Assembly (NCBI RefSeq): GCF_002843385.1
Contig: NZ_MVDE01000001.1
Coordinates: forward strand, 62,001 to 126,000
Length of the DNA: 64,000 nucleotides
DNA from: Labilibaculum manganireducens
GTDB lineage: Bacteria > Bacteroidota > Bacteroidia > Bacteroidales > Marinifilaceae
Reading direction: 5' to 3'
Under the pieces are notes generated by a model that saw nothing but the letters and a program-made list of their open reading frames with translations, had not been told where the DNA came from and ran no database searches. The stretch's first letter is position 1. The number at the start of each line of letters is the position of its first letter. This document shows, one piece after another, positions 52,899 to 61,557 of the stretch. A program made the translations under genes and the position numbers.

Positions 52899-55088
52899 AT
52901 GAAGAATGATTTGCATCACGAAATAATTAAATCATTACCCTACCCGTATTATGTAATCGAAGTGGGTACGTATAGAGTAATAGACTCAAATGATCCAAAT
53001 TTTATTGTGAATCAAAATTGCAGCAATCTTATTTTCTCCAATCCAAATAATTACACCACAAAAAACCATTGCAAATGTTTTGTGAATATGGTTTTGGAGA
53101 AAAAAAAATCCATAAGAACAAAACTCAATAATGTCAGAATTAAGGGCGAAACCAAGAGTGTTTGGGTTCATACCAGTCCAATTTTCAATTCCAATCAAGA
53201 AATCACTCATGTGATTGAATATTTTATTGATATAACCGAACAGAAAATTTTACATGATAAAGTTGAGACCAAAACACGTGATCTTGAAGCCGCCATCTCT
53301 GATCTTTCAAAGCTTAACTCCGAATTAAGCGAGACAACGAACAAGTACAAAGCCTTATTTGAAAACTCCCCGGAGTCTCTTTGGGAGGAGGATTTCACAA
53401 TTTTAATATTAACTATAGAGGATCTTAAAGCTAAAGGAGTAACTGATTTCAAAAATTATTTTGATGAGCACCAAGAATTATTAATTGAATTAGCTCAGCA
53501 GGTTATTATTGTTGATGTTAACCAAGCAACAGTGAATTTATACAAAGCTAAATCAAAAGAAGATCTGATAGGAAATTTAGCACTGACATTTCTACCGGAA
53601 TCCCTTACCGTTTTTAAAGAGGAATTATTGGCTATTATCAATGGTGAAAACTCATTTGAAAAAGAGGCGAAAGTAAAAACCCTTGAAGGAGAAGTTGTTG
53701 AGGTGATCATTAAACTTTTCTACACCAAACATAATAACAAATTTATTGCATATGTTTCAACAACAGATATAACATCGCGTAAGAAAACAGATCATGCGCT
53801 AAAACAAAAAAATGAAGAGTTCTTAAAATTAAATGCAGAACTTGAGAGTACAAATAAAGAATATGAGCTGCTAAATCTAGAATATAAAACAATTAATTCT
53901 GAGATTCTTAAAACCAATATAGAGCTTGAAAAAGCGAAAGAAAAAGCCATAGAAAGCGATCATCTAAAGTCAGCTTTTTTAGCAAATATGAGTCATGAAA
54001 TACGAACTCCAATGAATACAATTATTGGTTTCTCGGATTTATTAGGTCAACCAAGTCTTACTCTTGAAAGAAGACAGAAATTTTTAAAATTGGTTCAGTC
54101 GAGCAGTGAACACTTACTTCGAATTATTGATGATATTATTGATGTTTCAAAACTTGAATCGAACCAACTAAAAGTGAATAAGAAATCGTGTCTTTTGAAC
54201 GAATTGCTTTATGAAATTAAGGAGTCTCAAAGCATGATTAAGATTGTGAAAAATAAAAATGATGTTACACTTCAATTAAACATCCCCCCAAACACTGAAA
54301 ATCTAAATATAACCTGTGATCCTACACGATTTAGACAAATTGTTTACAATCTGGTTTCCAATGCTTTTAAATACACTGAAAAAGGCTTTGTGGAAATTGG
54401 TTATTCGATATCGCATGTTGATTCGATGGTTCATTTATATGTGAAGGATACAGGTTTTGGTATTCAAGCAGAAATGTTTCAGATGATTTTTGAGCGGTTC
54501 AGGCAAATTGAGAATCAAAATTTACAAGAAGGAACAGGTATTGGCCTTAGTATTGTAAAAGGTTTAGTGCATCTTTTAGGAGGAGAAATCTGGATTGAAT
54601 CGAAGGTTAACGAAGGCAGTACATTTCATTTTACAATACCAATATCAGAACAAAACAAACCTGTCATCGAAAAAAAAGTGACTCCTCAAATCACAAATAG
54701 TATAAACCTTTCAGAATGTCTTGTTTACATTGCTGAAGATGATATTTCATCTTTTCTTTTACTTGAAGAGTTGCTGCAGGCTACAGAGGTTAAATTAATA
54801 CATGCTGTGAATGGTGAAGAATTAATAAATCTTATTACTTCACACACACCCGATTTGATACTTCTTGATATTAATATGCCGGTAATGAATGGTTTTGAGG
54901 CAATGAACAAAATCAGAAAAACTCATCCATCCATTCCTGTTATTGCCCAAACAGCATATGCTATGGCTGAAGAAAGAGAAAAATGTATTGCTGCTGGTTG
55001 TACTGATTATATTTCCAAACCAATTAACGCAACTCTGCTATTGGAAAAAATAAGAAAATATCTGACCTGCCACAGTAATCATCAATAG
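52899..55088 (+). CDS. Hybrid histidine kinase with PAS domains and receiver
   Basis: The 729-residue cytoplasmic protein has no membrane segment. In order it has a PAS domain (about 5-118), a coiled coil (118-155), a second PAS domain (about 155-290), a coiled coil, and HisKA with His366 in MSHEIRTPMN. The HATPase follows with N box near QIVYNLVSNAFKY and G boxes KDTGFGI and GTGIGLSIVKG, then a receiver domain with Asp657 in LILLDINMP. It senses an internal signal and phosphorylates its own receiver. No partner regulator gene is adjacent, so it is an orphan kinase whose output must lie elsewhere. Confidence 0.92.
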   Translation: MKNDLHHEIIKSLPYPYYVIEVGTYRVIDSNDPNFIVNQNCSNLIFSNPNNYTTKNHCKCFVNMVLEKKKSIRTKLNNVRIKGETKSVWVHTSPIFNSNQEITHVIEYFIDITEQKILHDKVETKTRDLEAAISDLSKLNSELSETTNKYKALFENSPESLWEEDFTILILTIEDLKAKGVTDFKNYFDEHQELLIELAQQVIIVDVNQATVNLYKAKSKEDLIGNLALTFLPESLTVFKEELLAIINGENSFEKEAKVKTLEGEVVEVIIKLFYTKHNNKFIAYVSTTDITSRKKTDHALKQKNEEFLKLNAELESTNKEYELLNLEYKTINSEILKTNIELEKAKEKAIESDHLKSAFLANMSHEIRTPMNTIIGFSDLLGQPSLTLERRQKFLKLVQSSSEHLLRIIDDIIDVSKLESNQLKVNKKSCLLNELLYEIKESQSMIKIVKNKNDVTLQLNIPPNTENLNITCDPTRFRQIVYNLVSNAFKYTEKGFVEIGYSISHVDSMVHLYVKDTGFGIQAEMFQMIFERFRQIENQNLQEGTGIGLSIVKGLVHLLGGEIWIESKVNEGSTFHFTIPISEQNKPVIEKKVTPQITNSINLSECLVYIAEDDISSFLLLEELLQATEVKLIHAVNGEELINLITSHTPDLILLDINMPVMNGFEAMNKIRKTHPSIPVIAQTAYAMAEEREKCIAAGCTDYISKPINATLLLEKIRKYLTCHSNHQ

Positions 55089-55249
55089 TATTGATTCATA
55101 AAAAAGCATCCAAGCTATAATTCTATGGATCAATATTTGTGTTCATCCATATTCAATACGAATGCACCCAATAAAGAGCAAGACAAATAAGTAATATATA
55201 TGCAGGCAATTCATGCAAAGCTAATTTCATATGTTTGCAACTGTATGTT
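55089..55249. other. Intergenic segment before the D copies of the dispersed element
   Basis: No gene is seen. A stray tttcatatgttt (about 55225-55236), identical to the edge of the dispersed element, suggests that the repeat once extended further to the left. Confidence 0.4.
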
Positions 55250-55352
55250 TTTGCCATATAGCCTGTCCCGAACTTGTTTCGGGAGAACTTACCATGCTTG
55301 GAATAATCATCCCTCTGTGTGTCAAAAAATGTTTTGGCATGGACGTTTCATA
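55250..55352 (+). repeat. Dispersed palindromic element, copy D1 with inserted palindrome
   Basis: Order: ttgccatat, then the same 25-nt insert as copy B2 (tcccgaacttgtttcggga, 55266-55284), then gaacttaccatgcttgg, aataatcatcc and ggcatggacgtttcatatg. CCATGC pairs with GCATGG. Confidence 0.85.
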
Positions 55353-55370
55353 TGATTATAATTCTAAGAA

Positions 55371-55446
55371 TTTGCCATATTGAACTTGCCATGAACCAAT
55401 AATCATCCCCCTGTGTTTAGAATGATTTAAACATGGTCGTTTCATT
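55371..55446 (+). repeat. Dispersed palindromic element, copy D2
   Basis: Carries tttgccatattgaacttgccatg, aataatcatccccctgtgt and catggtcgtttcat. In tandem with D1 (spacing about 121 nt). It ends about 50 nt before the TlpA-like start codon, in the same orientation as that gene, unlike copies A-C. Confidence 0.8.
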
Positions 55447-55497
55447 TTAAAAAAAGTTTTGTAATTTTCGCTTCCAATTATGCTTATCAACATTATA

Positions 55498-56940
55498 ATG
55501 AAAATGAAGAAAAATTTTATTACTATTTTATGTGTGGGTATTTGCCTGCTATCCTCTGTTACAAGCAAAGCACAAAAATACAATATTGACGTTAACCTAA
55601 TTGGCTGTACTGATAGTACTGCTTATTTAGCACACTATTTTGACGGCAGAATATTTGCTGATGATACTACGCAATTAATTAATGGCAAAGGCTTATTTAG
55701 CAAAGCGAAACAATTGGATGAAGGCATTTATGTCATCTATCTTCCCTCCCAAAAGTATTTCGATCTGTTAATTGGTAAAGATCAGGAATTTGCCATATCA
55801 GCAGATCCGGTTAGTTTTATAGAAACGATTAAAATTACCGGTGCCAAAGAGAGTGAAGCATTTCATTCTTTTCAAAAATTCATGAAAGCCCAAAACGAGA
55901 ATTCCAAAAAAATTCAGGAAGCATACAAGGCAAACAAGGACAATGAGAAAGAAAAAGAGAAATATCAGGAAGCTTATAAACAAGCAGATGAAGATGTACG
56001 TGCATACATTCAAAAACTGAATCAGGATTACCCCAACGGAAGCTTTGTTTCCAAATTTGCACAGTTGACTTTATCACCAAAAGTTCCCGATTTCTCAAAG
56101 GAAATTCCTGAATCTACTCCAGACAGAGATCAGGAGATCAAAAAAAAATCATACTTGTACAATAAAGATCATTACTTCGATTACGTAGATTTCACTGACA
56201 ACCGTTTTTTAAGAACACCAATTCTTAAAAATAAACTGGAGTTTTTTTATGAGAAAATTTTGGTTCAAAGTCCGGATACAATTGTAAAAGAAGCCACTGC
56301 TATTATTGAAAAATCACGATCTGATCAGGAATTCTTCCAATATCTGGTACAATACTCTCTCAACTACGCAGTTAAAAGCAAGATTATGGGAATGGATGCG
56401 GCTTTCGTTAGTCTGGCAAAAAAATACTATTTAAGCGGAGAAGCCAATTGGGCCGATTCAACTTTACTTGCCAATATTCGCGAGCGGGTAATAAAGCTTC
56501 AATACAATTTAATTGGAATGAAAGCCCAGGATCTTAAAATGGAAACGCCCGAAGGAGAGTTTGTTCGTTTGCACGAAGTAGAAGCTCCGTTCACCATTTT
56601 ATATTTTTGGGAACCCGAATGTGGTCATTGTAAAACATCAACTCCAAAATTAAAGACTGATATTTTAGATAAGTACAAACAAATGGGTGTAAAGGTGTTT
56701 GCAGTCTGCACTCAAAACGAAAAAGAAGAATGGGAAAATTTTATTGCTGATAAAAACTTATTTGATTTTATCAATTGTTACGATCCCCACTATCAGACCA
56801 ATTTCAGAATTTATTATGATGTTTTTAGCACTCCAACCATATACCTGCTTGACAAGGATAAAAAAATTATAGCCAAACGGCTGGATATTGATACTCTTAA
56901 AACCTTTCTCGATCACGAGCTTGAAAATAAAACAAATTAA
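55498..56940 (+). CDS. TlpA-like thioredoxin-fold protein with DUF4369/DUF5106-like N-terminal region
   Basis: The start MKMKKNFITILCV (55498) gives a clean signal peptide ending near TSKAQ; an in-frame ATG at 55480 is possible. Residues ~26-110 form a beta-rich DUF4369-like domain (IDVNLIGCTDSTAYLAHYFDG). About 120-335 is a helical DUF5106-like linker with a Lys/Glu-rich coiled coil. About 340-480 is a thioredoxin domain with Cys375-x-x-Cys378 in EPECGHCKTS and the cis-Pro in FSTPTIYLL. It is exported, so it probably reduces or isomerises disulfides in the periplasm. Confidence 0.87.
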   Translation: MKMKKNFITILCVGICLLSSVTSKAQKYNIDVNLIGCTDSTAYLAHYFDGRIFADDTTQLINGKGLFSKAKQLDEGIYVIYLPSQKYFDLLIGKDQEFAISADPVSFIETIKITGAKESEAFHSFQKFMKAQNENSKKIQEAYKANKDNEKEKEKYQEAYKQADEDVRAYIQKLNQDYPNGSFVSKFAQLTLSPKVPDFSKEIPESTPDRDQEIKKKSYLYNKDHYFDYVDFTDNRFLRTPILKNKLEFFYEKILVQSPDTIVKEATAIIEKSRSDQEFFQYLVQYSLNYAVKSKIMGMDAAFVSLAKKYYLSGEANWADSTLLANIRERVIKLQYNLIGMKAQDLKMETPEGEFVRLHEVEAPFTILYFWEPECGHCKTSTPKLKTDILDKYKQMGVKVFAVCTQNEKEEWENFIADKNLFDFINCYDPHYQTNFRIYYDVFSTPTIYLLDKDKKIIAKRLDIDTLKTFLDHELENKTN

Positions 56941-56945
56941 GCATG

Positions 56946-56972
56946 AGGGCACTTCAAAAGGTGTCCTTTTTT
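56946..56972 (+). terminator. Rho-independent terminator of the TlpA-like gene
   Basis: Stem agggcactt/aggtgtcct (56946-56954 with 56959-56967, wobble pair) plus T run, 5 nt after the stop. Confidence 0.7.
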
Positions 56973-57127
56973 GTTATTACCATGTTAATTTCCTCCTTCA
57001 CCCCCGATAATAAGAACGCCATTCAATAAACAGCCTCTATTTTCGAATCGTTCGAAAAAATAATCTTTTCTACCTATACACAAAAGATATAGAGCTTAAA
57101 ACATAGTAGAAACTAAATTGAAAATCG

Positions 57128-57135
57128 TATTTTTG
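57128..57135 (+). promoter_or_regulatory. -7 element before asnB
   Basis: TATTTTTG fits TAnnTTTG and gives a leader of about 70 nt. A -33 TTG at normal spacing is not obvious. Confidence 0.35.
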
Positions 57136-57208
57136 ACAACTAATACCAAGATTAAACAGCTTAACCATATTTTTACAGGCTGATAAAATAACTATTAAAC
57201 AATTTTTT

Positions 57209-58882
57209 ATGTGTGGATTTGTTGGAGTTTTTGATTTGAAGATGGATGCTCAGGAGCTGCGCCCTCAAATTTTAGAAATGTCAAAAAAGATTCGTCATAG
57301 AGGTCCGGATTGGTCTGGAATATTTTGTGATGAAAAAGCGATTATGTCTCATGAGAGACTATCGATAGTAGATCCTCAATCGGGAGGACAACCACTTTAC
57401 AGCAAAGACGGTAATCTGGCTTTGGCTGTTAATGGTGAAATTTATAATCATCTGGAAATTCGAAATCAGATGAAAGAATCTTACGAGTTCCTGACAAAAT
57501 CAGATTGTGAAGTAATTCTTGCCCTATATCAACAAAAAGGCATCGATTTTATCGATGATTTAAATGGTATTTTTGCATTTGCCTTATACGACAAAAAGAA
57601 CAATTGCTACCTTATTGGACGGGATCATATGGGAATAATTCCATTGTATCAGGGATGGGACAAGTATGGTAACTACTACGTGGCATCGGAACTAAAAGCA
57701 TTAGAAGGGTATTGCAATAAAATTGAAGAATTTCTTCCTGGAAAATTTTTATACAGCAAAGACGGCGTTGTTAAAGATTGGTATCAGCGTGACTGGAAAG
57801 ATTACGAAAATGTAAAAGACAACAAAACTGATATGGCTGCCCTTCGCAAAGGGTTAGAAGATGCTGTTCATCGTCAGTTGATGTCTGATGTACCTTATGG
57901 GGTATTACTTTCAGGTGGTTTGGATTCATCTGTAATTTCGGCTATTGCGAAAAAATATTCCGGTAAGCGTGTTGAATCAGGTGATCAGAAGGATGCCTGG
58001 TATCCACAATTGCACTCATTTGCAATTGGATTGGTAGGTTCACCTGATCTGGCAGCCTCTCGTTTAGTAGCAGATCATATCGATACAATTCACCATGAAG
58101 TAACTTTTACTGTTCAGGAAGGATTGGATGCTATCCGTGATGTGATCTATCATCTGGAAACTTACGATGTAACTACGGTTCGTGCTTCTACCCCAATGTA
58201 TTTAATGTCTAGAGTGATTAAATCGATGGGAATTAAGATGGTGCTTTCCGGCGAAGGTGCGGACGAAATGTTCGGTGGCTATTTGTATTTCCATAAGGCT
58301 CCAAATGCGGAAGAATTTCACAAAGAATGCATCCGAAAATTAGATAAACTTCACCTTTACGATTGTTTACGTTCGAATAAATCGATGTGTTCATGGGGTG
58401 TTGAAAGCCGTGTGCCGTTTCTGGACAAAGAATTCCTTGATATTGCAATGAGAATTAACCCGGAAGATAAAATGGCTAAAGATGGAAAAATGGAAAAATG
58501 GGTGCTGCGTAAAGCATTCGAAGACTATTTGCCTGAAAGTGTTGCCTGGAGACAAAAAGAACAATTCTCTGATGGTGTGGGTTACAGTTGGATTGATACT
58601 TTGAAAGAAGTTGCAGAGAAAAAGGTTTCTGATGAACAATTGGCCAATGCCAAATTTCGTTTTTCTGTGAATCCTCCAATGTCGAAAGAAGAATATTACT
58701 ACAGAACAATATTTGCAGAACATTTCCCTTCGGATACTGCTGCAGCATGTGTACCATCTGTACCATCTATTGCCTGCAGTACTCCTGAAGCTTTAGCCTG
58801 GGATGCATCGTTCCGTAACAATGCCGATCCTTCGGGAAGAGCAATTAACGCCGTTCACAACGACGCATACAAAATGAAATAA
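57209..58882 (+). CDS. asnB: Asparagine synthase B (glutamine-hydrolysing)
   Basis: The 557-residue protein starts MCGFVGVFD with Cys2 as the glutaminase nucleophile. The Ntn-type glutaminase domain covers about 2-200. The synthetase domain has the pyrophosphate loop SGGLDSS (235-241) and continues through LSGEGADEMFGGYLYF and ESRVPFLDKEFLD. It makes asparagine from aspartate, glutamine and ATP. Length and layout match E. coli AsnB. It is a single gene with a terminator. Confidence 0.95.
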   Translation: MCGFVGVFDLKMDAQELRPQILEMSKKIRHRGPDWSGIFCDEKAIMSHERLSIVDPQSGGQPLYSKDGNLALAVNGEIYNHLEIRNQMKESYEFLTKSDCEVILALYQQKGIDFIDDLNGIFAFALYDKKNNCYLIGRDHMGIIPLYQGWDKYGNYYVASELKALEGYCNKIEEFLPGKFLYSKDGVVKDWYQRDWKDYENVKDNKTDMAALRKGLEDAVHRQLMSDVPYGVLLSGGLDSSVISAIAKKYSGKRVESGDQKDAWYPQLHSFAIGLVGSPDLAASRLVADHIDTIHHEVTFTVQEGLDAIRDVIYHLETYDVTTVRASTPMYLMSRVIKSMGIKMVLSGEGADEMFGGYLYFHKAPNAEEFHKECIRKLDKLHLYDCLRSNKSMCSWGVESRVPFLDKEFLDIAMRINPEDKMAKDGKMEKWVLRKAFEDYLPESVAWRQKEQFSDGVGYSWIDTLKEVAEKKVSDEQLANAKFRFSVNPPMSKEEYYYRTIFAEHFPSDTAAACVPSVPSIACSTPEALAWDASFRNNADPSGRAINAVHNDAYKMK

Positions 58883-58903
58883 ATATTGTATCAGATAATT
58901 AAA

Positions 58904-58936
58904 TGAGGTTGTTCCAAAAGGACAGCCTCTTTTTTA
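58904..58936 (+). terminator. Rho-independent terminator of asnB
   Basis: Stem gaggttgttcc/ggacagcctc (58905-58915 with 58920-58929, G-T pairs) then a T run. Confidence 0.75.
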
Positions 58937-58954
58937 TGCCTCAAAACTTGTCAA

Positions 58955-59275
58955 TTGAGTATCGAAGCATCATAATCATGGGTCAAGACTCCTTAAGCAT
59001 GCATTGAAGCATCGAAATCAAAGATCAAGACTTCAATGTCAAGCATCGAGACAGCTCAATCGAGTATCGAAGCACCTCAGTCGAGTATCGAGACACAGTT
59101 TGCATTAAAAAAACCACGGCTCAGCGTGCCTCGATACTCGATTGATGCCAAAAAAACCACACCTCATCGTGGTTCGAACCACCCTTTTGGTCAAAAAAGA
59201 CACGGTACACCGTGGTTCGAAGCTCGATTGAACCCAAAAGTTTTGGCTTCGGGGTCAAAAAATTATTGTTAGTAA
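58955..59275. repeat. Degenerate tandem array, period about 21.3 nt
   Basis: Units recur near 58959, 58981, 59001, 59023, 59043, 59064, 59085, 59107, 59129, 59150, 59172, 59193, 59215, 59236 and 59257. The left half is built on gtatcgaagca-like units; the right half alternates aaaaaaaccac-type and gttcgaa-type units (43-nt double period). The stretch tcaatcgagtatcgaagc (59056-59073) recurs inverted at 59128-59145. A 78-codon frame crosses it but looks incidental. Confidence 0.8.
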
Positions 59276-59556
59276 CAAGAAGAAAATCCCCGTTACCCGA
59301 AGCATCACCAAGCTTCTTCCAGTAAGAACTTATTGTTTTACTATTGATCTGCTTTCCATTCATCATGGTCTGCATTGTCCTTATTAGTCTGCCTTACAAA
59401 AATGCCAAGTTATGAATCAGATTCAATATTTAATTTCCAGTCTTAAAAGTTCTTTTGTTGACGCAATTAAAAAAATGGTTTTTCATTACTAGAATAAAGA
59501 CGACTTTCTTCCATTAATGTTCTAATTTAGCAGATTCAAATTAGAGAATTACATCT
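59276..59556. other. Intergenic segment between the array and rlmF
   Basis: No supported gene. On the minus strand two short overlapping frames (about 59260-59420) encode protein-like peptides such as SSYWKKLGDASGNGDF and NKDNADHDEWKADQ, which may be the remains of a coding gene. A near-consensus TAATTTAG (about 59523-59530) could be the -7 element of rlmF. Confidence 0.35.
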
Positions 59557-60549
59557 ATGCCAGATAAGAAGAGAAAACACCCAAAAGAGAAACCCAGTTT
59601 GCATCCCAGAAATAAAAACCGTAACCGCTACGATTTTAAACAACTGGTGGAAACTTGTCCGGAATTAGCTCCATTTATTATTCTGAACAAGTACGAGGAT
59701 GAATCGATTGATTTTGCGAACCCAGATGCGGTAAAAATGTTGAACAAAGCATTGCTCATGCATCATTATGGACTTAGTGACTGGGATATTCCTGAAAACT
59801 ACTTGTGTCCTCCGATTCCCGGTAGAGCAGATTACATTCATCATATAGCTGATTTACTGCAACAGAACAACTATGGTAAAATTCCTGCAGGCAATAAATT
59901 TACTTGTGTAGATATTGGTGTTGGAGCCAACTGCATTTATCCTATAATCGGAAACAATGAGTACGGATGGTCGTTTATTGGTTCGGATATTGATCCTGCT
60001 GCGATTGATTCTGCTGAAAAGATTATTGCTTCGAATCCGTCACTGCAAGGAAATGTGAAATGTGTACTTCAAGAGAATCCCAAAGATTATTTTTACGGTG
60101 TTATTCCAAAGGATGAACTGGTTGATTTATCGATTTGCAACCCACCATTTCATGCATCAGCTAAAGATGCATTGGAAGGAACCATGCGCAAAACAAGAAA
60201 CCTTTCTACCGAAAAAGTGACGAAACCAAGTCTTAATTTTGCAGGACAAAGCAACGAATTGTGGTGCGATGGCGGCGAAGAACGCTTTGTTCGAAACATG
60301 ATTAATCAGAGTAAGAAATTTGCGAAATCGTGTTTTTGGTTTTCTACACTCGTCTCGAAAGAATCGAATCTGAAAAGTGTTTACCAAGCTCTTACTGCAG
60401 CCGAAGCTGTTAAAGTAGAAACCTTACCAATGGGACAAGGAAACAAAAAGAGCCGGATTGTTGCCTGGACATTCCTATCAAAAGAAGAACAACAGAAATG
60501 GAAAAATGTAAGGTGGAACAATCAAGCTGAGAAAAAAAAGAAGATTTAA
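59557..60549 (+). CDS. rlmF: 23S rRNA (adenine(1618)-N6)-methyltransferase RlmF
   Basis: The 330-residue protein starts with a basic segment (PDKKRKHPKEKPSLHPRNKNRNRYDF) as in RlmF. A Rossmann methyltransferase core follows with a SAM site near CVDIGVGANCIYPI and catalytic NPPFHAS (195-201). The IPGRADYIHHIADLL stretch is typical of the family. It methylates N6 of A1618 in 23S rRNA (E. coli numbering). It is a single gene; a hairpin follows, but without a T run. Confidence 0.95.
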   Translation: MPDKKRKHPKEKPSLHPRNKNRNRYDFKQLVETCPELAPFIILNKYEDESIDFANPDAVKMLNKALLMHHYGLSDWDIPENYLCPPIPGRADYIHHIADLLQQNNYGKIPAGNKFTCVDIGVGANCIYPIIGNNEYGWSFIGSDIDPAAIDSAEKIIASNPSLQGNVKCVLQENPKDYFYGVIPKDELVDLSICNPPFHASAKDALEGTMRKTRNLSTEKVTKPSLNFAGQSNELWCDGGEERFVRNMINQSKKFAKSCFWFSTLVSKESNLKSVYQALTAAEAVKVETLPMGQGNKKSRIVAWTFLSKEEQQKWKNVRWNNQAEKKKKI

Positions 60550-60554
60550 TAGTT

Positions 60555-60590
60555 CAGACCTGACTGGTTTTCAAAAACAGTCAGGTCTAA
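60555..60590 (+). other. Hairpin after rlmF
   Basis: Perfect 11-bp stem agacctgactg/cagtcaggtct (60556-60566 with 60578-60588), but followed by A instead of T. It may end transcription weakly or protect the mRNA 3' end. Confidence 0.5.
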
Positions 60591-60625
60591 AAAGAACCCA
60601 ATATGCTCAGTCAGCTTTTTATTGG

Positions 60626-61160
60626 GGCTGCGGTGCGCTGCACCTTTTGCTTTTTTGATGATTTATTGCTGCAAATACCATGGTGCTCTGCATCTGAATA
60701 AATGGCAACAGACGTTGTCTCCATGATTAAACTTTTGATTCTTTAATTGTAATTGTGGCTACTTGAATTGTAGGCTGCGGTGCGTTGCACCTTTTGCTTT
60801 TTTGATGATTTATTTCTACAAATACTATGGTGCTCTGCACCTGAATAAATGGCAACAGACGTTGTCTTCATGATTAAACTTTTGATTCTTTAATTGTAAT
60901 TGTGGCTACTTGAATTGTAGGCTGCGGTGCGTTGCACCTTTTGCTTTTTTGATGATTTATTTCTACAAATACCATGGTGCTCTGCACCTGAATAAATGGC
61001 AACAGACGTTGTCTCCATGATTAAACTTTTGATTCTTTAATTGTAATTGTGGCTACTTGAATTGTAGGCTGCGGTGCGTTGCACCTTTTTCTATTTGATG
61101 ATTTGTTGCTGCAAATACTGCTTACTACGTACCTGAATAAATAGCAACGGGCTTTGCCAA
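60626..61160. repeat. 147-bp tandem repeat, three full copies plus a decayed fourth
   Basis: Units begin at 60626, 60773, 60920 and 61067, exactly 147 nt apart. Units 2 and 3 differ at 2 positions, units 1 and 3 at about 4, so the expansion is recent. Unit 4 diverges after about 30 nt. Each unit has the hairpins ggtgc-g(t/c)t-gcacc and ggtgc-tct-gcac(c), and a caac-agac-gttg hairpin. No long ORF fits. Confidence 0.95.
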
Positions 61161-61369
61161 ACTCCGCGATTAAATACTACATCCCTGAAAGAATAGTTAG
61201 CAACAGAGTTGCGCAGTCTTTGTAGGTTAATTTATACGATAGTGAATTAGGTACAGAGTACCGAAGCTCTTTCTGAATTTACTGTCTAATATTTAGATTT
61301 TGGATCAAGTCATACTCTGACATGTTTGGTTTGTTTAGAGTCAATGACGGAGATTTTTGTTTTGGGAAT
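61161..61369. other. Intergenic segment with AGA-loop hairpins
   Basis: It carries GCAAC-AGA-GTTGC (61200-61212) and GGTAC-AGA-GTACC (61250-61262), exactly 50 nt apart, each a 5-bp stem with an AGA loop. The same geometry as the 147-bp unit suggests a common origin. No gene is seen. Confidence 0.55.
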
Positions 61370-61557
61370 GCGTTAGGGATTGAAATGAAAACCCCACAGC
61401 GAGAAACGAGCGATACCGATTAGTATCTAAAATTACTCATTCATTTCACTTCGTTTATGATTGAGTTTTAGATATCTATCGGCATTATACGAGTATGTAA
61501 TTTTGTATCTAAAATCGTATAAGGAGTTGTAATAGAAAGCCCGCCCGAAGGGAACGC
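61370..61557. repeat. Structured intergenic element with complementary ends
   Basis: It begins gcgttagggattgaa and ends agcccgcccgaagggaacgc, so the outermost GCGTT/AACGC can pair. Inside lies a long hairpin (tctaaaa-ttactcattcat with atgattgagttttaga, about 61425-61473) flanked by cgat/tatcgg. From memory, similar GCGTTAGGGATTGAA...AAGCCCG-type intergenic repeats are scattered in many Bacteroidota genomes. It does not encode a protein. Confidence 0.55.

Noticed and set aside
59036-59272. 78-residue protein with SSIETAQ-type heptads
   Set aside because: The frame stays open because the repeat unit is close to 21 nt. The composition changes abruptly with the unit type and there is no promoter or family resemblance.
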